A program made the position numbers and the translations under genes. The notes below the pieces were generated by a model. That model ran no database searches and was not told where the DNA came from. It saw only the letters and a list, made by a program, of their open reading frames with translations. A DNA stretch of 6,447 nucleotides from Ignavibacteria bacterium UBA6688 (GTDB taxonomy: Bacteria > Bacteroidota > Ignavibacteria > UBA10030), in assembly GCA_002454845.1 (NCBI GenBank), contig DKJQ01000051.1:1-6447 (forward strand), given 5' to 3'. Positions 5,039 to 6,447 of the stretch are shown here, one piece after another. The number at the start of each line of letters is the position of its first letter. Positions within the stretch are counted from its first letter, which is position 1.

Positions 5039-6008
5039 CCCCCCCGTACTGGTACGCCATCGCTTCCAACGCCAGGATCCGTTTATCGATCGGCGGATGC
5101 GTACCGAACAATTCAGCAGTCAAGCCTTCCTTCAGGTTTACCTTTCTTCCCAGTGGATCAACGATGCATAAATGCGCGGCACCGCGCTTGACGGAAGTCG
5201 TCGGCGCTGCCGCGTTTTCCAGTTTTCTGAGCGCGTTTGCCAATCCCATCGGATTCCGTGTCATCTCCGCCGCCGAGGCGTCGGCAAGGTATTCGCGCCT
5301 GCGTGACACCGCGAAGGCCATGAGCTGACTGACGAGGGGAGCAAGAATAATGCCGATAATCCACATCACGAGCAGGATGGCACCGAGGCCTCCCGCTTGA
5401 TTCGAGCGTTTCCGTCTCTGCGATCCCCCCCCGTACCACATAGCCCTTCTTGCCCCGTCCGACAACAGCAGAATCGCTCCGATCAACGCGGCAATCACCG
5501 TCATGAGGCGAATGTCGTAGTTTCGTATATGACTCATCTCATGGGCGACGACACCCTGGAGTTCTTCACGCGTGAGCGTGTCGAGGAGTCCCTGAGTGAC
5601 GGCGATGGAACTGTGTTGAGGATTTTTTCCTGTGGCAAAGGCATTCGGATCGGCGTCCGGAACAACGAAGATGGAAGGTTTTGGCAGGCCCGAGGCAATG
5701 GACATTTCCTCCACAACGTTGAGCAACTGGCGATGGGAGGGATTGTTCGCATCAAGGGGTCTTGCGCCCGTGGAGCTCAGTACGGCTTTTGCCCCGCCCT
5801 GCAGGCTCCACCATGCCGAGAGGGAACCAAGGCCGGCGGCGACGAGGGTTGCGACGGGGAGAAAGGTGCCATCGGTGATGGTGCCAAGGTAGAAAAAGTC
5901 GAATCCGAGTCCGAGGAGAGTGAGGAAGAGCACGAACGCGCTCATGACGAGAAGCGTCAGCCGCCTGTTGTGTGTCTGCTGTTGGTAAATGTTCCTTGCG
6001 GGGACCAG
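5022..6008 (-). CDS. htpX: M48-family membrane zinc metalloprotease, HtpX-like (start codon unclear)
   Basis: The frame ends at TGA (5022-5024). The nearest ATG is 5945 (307 residues), but the frame stays open upstream and encodes NIYQQQTHNRRLTLLV. This matches the usual extreme N-terminus of M48B proteases ('M.NIY.Q...N.R.T.LL') before TM1, so the real start is upstream. CTG at 6008 is 7 nt from AGGAGA (6016-6021) and is taken as the end here (328 residues); no ATG, GTG or TTG is available. In ATG numbering, TM1 is about 2-20, TM2 about 31-48, NAFATG 101-106, the zinc motif HEMSH 135-139, TM3 about 147-161, TM4 about 187-208, the third zinc ligand Glu in RREYLADASA (E218), and GTHPPIDKRI 281-290. 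It should cleave damaged inner-membrane proteins from the cytosolic face. It lies 11 bp after lemA, a recurrent pairing. A G8 tract sits at 5425-5432. Confidence 0.9.
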   Translation of the reverse strand: MVPARNIYQQQTHNRRLTLLVMSAFVLFLTLLGLGFDFFYLGTITDGTFLPVATLVAAGLGSLSAWWSLQGGAKAVLSSTGARPLDANNPSHRQLLNVVEEMSIASGLPKPSIFVVPDADPNAFATGKNPQHSSIAVTQGLLDTLTREELQGVVAHEMSHIRNYDIRLMTVIAALIGAILLLSDGARRAMWYGGGSQRRKRSNQAGGLGAILLVMWIIGIILAPLVSQLMAFAVSRRREYLADASAAEMTRNPMGLANALRKLENAAAPTTSVKRGAAHLCIVDPLGRKVNLKEGLTAELFGTHPPIDKRILALEAMAYQYGGVTTSA

Positions 6009-6015
6009 GGATCGT

Positions 6016-6021
6016 TCTCCT
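6016..6021 (-). promoter_or_regulatory. Ribosome binding site between lemA and htpX
   Basis: AGGAGA on the minus strand overlaps the lemA stop TAG (6020-6022) by two bases. It is too far (about 70 nt) from ATG 5945 to serve it, but is perfectly spaced for CTG 6008, which supports initiation well upstream of the ATG. Confidence 0.6.
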
Positions 6022-6447
6022 ACTTCTTCAGGGAGAGATCGACGGCCGGAACGGCGCGTTCGGCGGCATCCTCGATCTCAAACAACTCCGCCGCTGTAAA
6101 ATTGAACATCGACGCGATCAGGTTCGCCGGAAAGACCTGTTGGGCTGTATTGAACTGCGTGGCAATATCGTTGTAGAACTGGCGCGCAAAGGAGATTTTG
6201 TTTTCGGTGCTGGTCAGTTCTTCCTGAAGTTGTTTGACATTTTCGTTGGAGCGAAGCTGCGGGTAGTTTTCGACGAGGGCAAAGAGTTTGTTCAGAGTGG
6301 AGGTGAGCATGTTTTCTTTTTCGGCCGCATCGGCAACGCCGTGGGCTGAGGCTGCTGCATTTCGTGCCTGGATGACCTTCTCGAGGGTATCCTGCTCGAA
6401 CTGCATTTGTCCCTTCACGGTGTTGACGAGGTTCGGGATGAGATCGG
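6020..6447 (-). CDS. lemA: LemA family protein; 5' end outside window
   Basis: The minus-strand frame runs from the window edge to TAG (6020-6022), giving about 141 visible residues, the C-terminal three quarters of a family of about 185-200 residues. The first visible residues DLIPNLVNTVKG are the family signature, followed by E.DTLEKVIQARNAA, the central LFALVENYPQLRSNENVKQL (the highly conserved 'YPdLkan.nf..Lq.eL' block), TENKISFARQFYNDIATQFN ('iaf.R..YN..v..yN') and FPANLIASMFNF ('fP....a..~gF'). It ends in VDLSLKK. The N-terminal membrane anchor lies outside the window. GTG at 6418 is an internal Val, not a start. LemA proteins are small, mostly alpha-helical, membrane-anchored proteins of unclear role. 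The tight spacing to the M48 protease (11 bp to CTG 6008) implies a shared transcript whose promoter is upstream of the window. Confidence 0.93.
   Translation of the reverse strand, partial: DLIPNLVNTVKGQMQFEQDTLEKVIQARNAAASAHGVADAAEKENMLTSTLNKLFALVENYPQLRSNENVKQLQEELTSTENKISFARQFYNDIATQFNTAQQVFPANLIASMFNFTAAELFEIEDAAERAVPAVDLSLKK

Noticed and set aside
5045..5056. CGTAC-TG-GTACG palindrome near the htpX 3' end
   Set aside because: It lies within coding sequence, its loop is too small for a stable hairpin and no T-run follows; it is likely chance.
5397..6176. Plus-strand open frame of about 259 codons over htpX and lemA
   Set aside because: Antisense to two recognisable genes and itself without any family resemblance.

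Overview
This is a GC-rich, densely coded bacterial chromosome segment made entirely of housekeeping-type and membrane genes. No phage, integrase, transposase, CRISPR, rRNA or tRNA genes are visible. Several starts carry clear Shine-Dalgarno (SD) sites, and one intergenic region holds a near-consensus sigma70 promoter. The protein families (NhaP2-type antiporter, YVTN propeller, YdeI/DUF1905 protein, Yip1, M48 protease with LemA) suit an environmental bacterium with a Gram-negative-type cell plan. The feel is of the Bacteroidota/Ignavibacteria neighbourhood or a similar uncultured lineage, but that placement is a weak inference.

Layout. (1) 3-1343, plus: the 3' part of a K+/H+ antiporter with a C-terminal RCK_C domain. 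It ends inside a 56-nt nested palindrome, which is followed by a weak terminator-like hairpin. (2) 1344-1574: a noncoding region with several dyads. (3) 1575-2609 and 2626-3018, plus: a probable two-gene operon of a secreted YVTN beta-propeller protein and a small YdeI/DUF1905-type protein that seems to have lost about 30 residues internally. (4) 3083-3121: a strong intrinsic terminator for the minus-strand gene that follows. (5) 3145-3885, minus: a five-helix Yip1-family membrane protein, possibly preceded in the same transcript by a 69-codon open frame (3899-4108). (6) 3985-4013: a TTGACA-17-TATATT promoter on the plus strand, lying inside that small frame and driving the next gene. (7) 4124-5038, plus: a 304-residue protein with a long Lys/Arg/Glu/Ala helix and two adjoining 47-residue repeats carrying a W-K-D-G motif. 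(8) 5022-6008 and 6020-6447, minus: an M48 (HtpX-type) membrane metalloprotease and the 3' part of lemA, in the order lemA then htpX. The htpX stop overlaps the end of the charged-helix gene tail to tail by 17 bp.

How they work together. LemA and the HtpX-like protease are a recurrent gene pair, and HtpX proteins act in membrane protein quality control. The antiporter handles monovalent cations. The propeller protein is probably exported, and its partner is small and cytosolic. No single multi-gene pathway links the whole window. The least explained locus is 3886-5038, where a charged-helix protein with an unfamiliar tandem C-terminal module is divergently transcribed from a Yip1 membrane protein. 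The HtpX reading frame also carries its conserved N-terminal motif upstream of the only nearby ATG, which points to a non-ATG start or a lost start codon.
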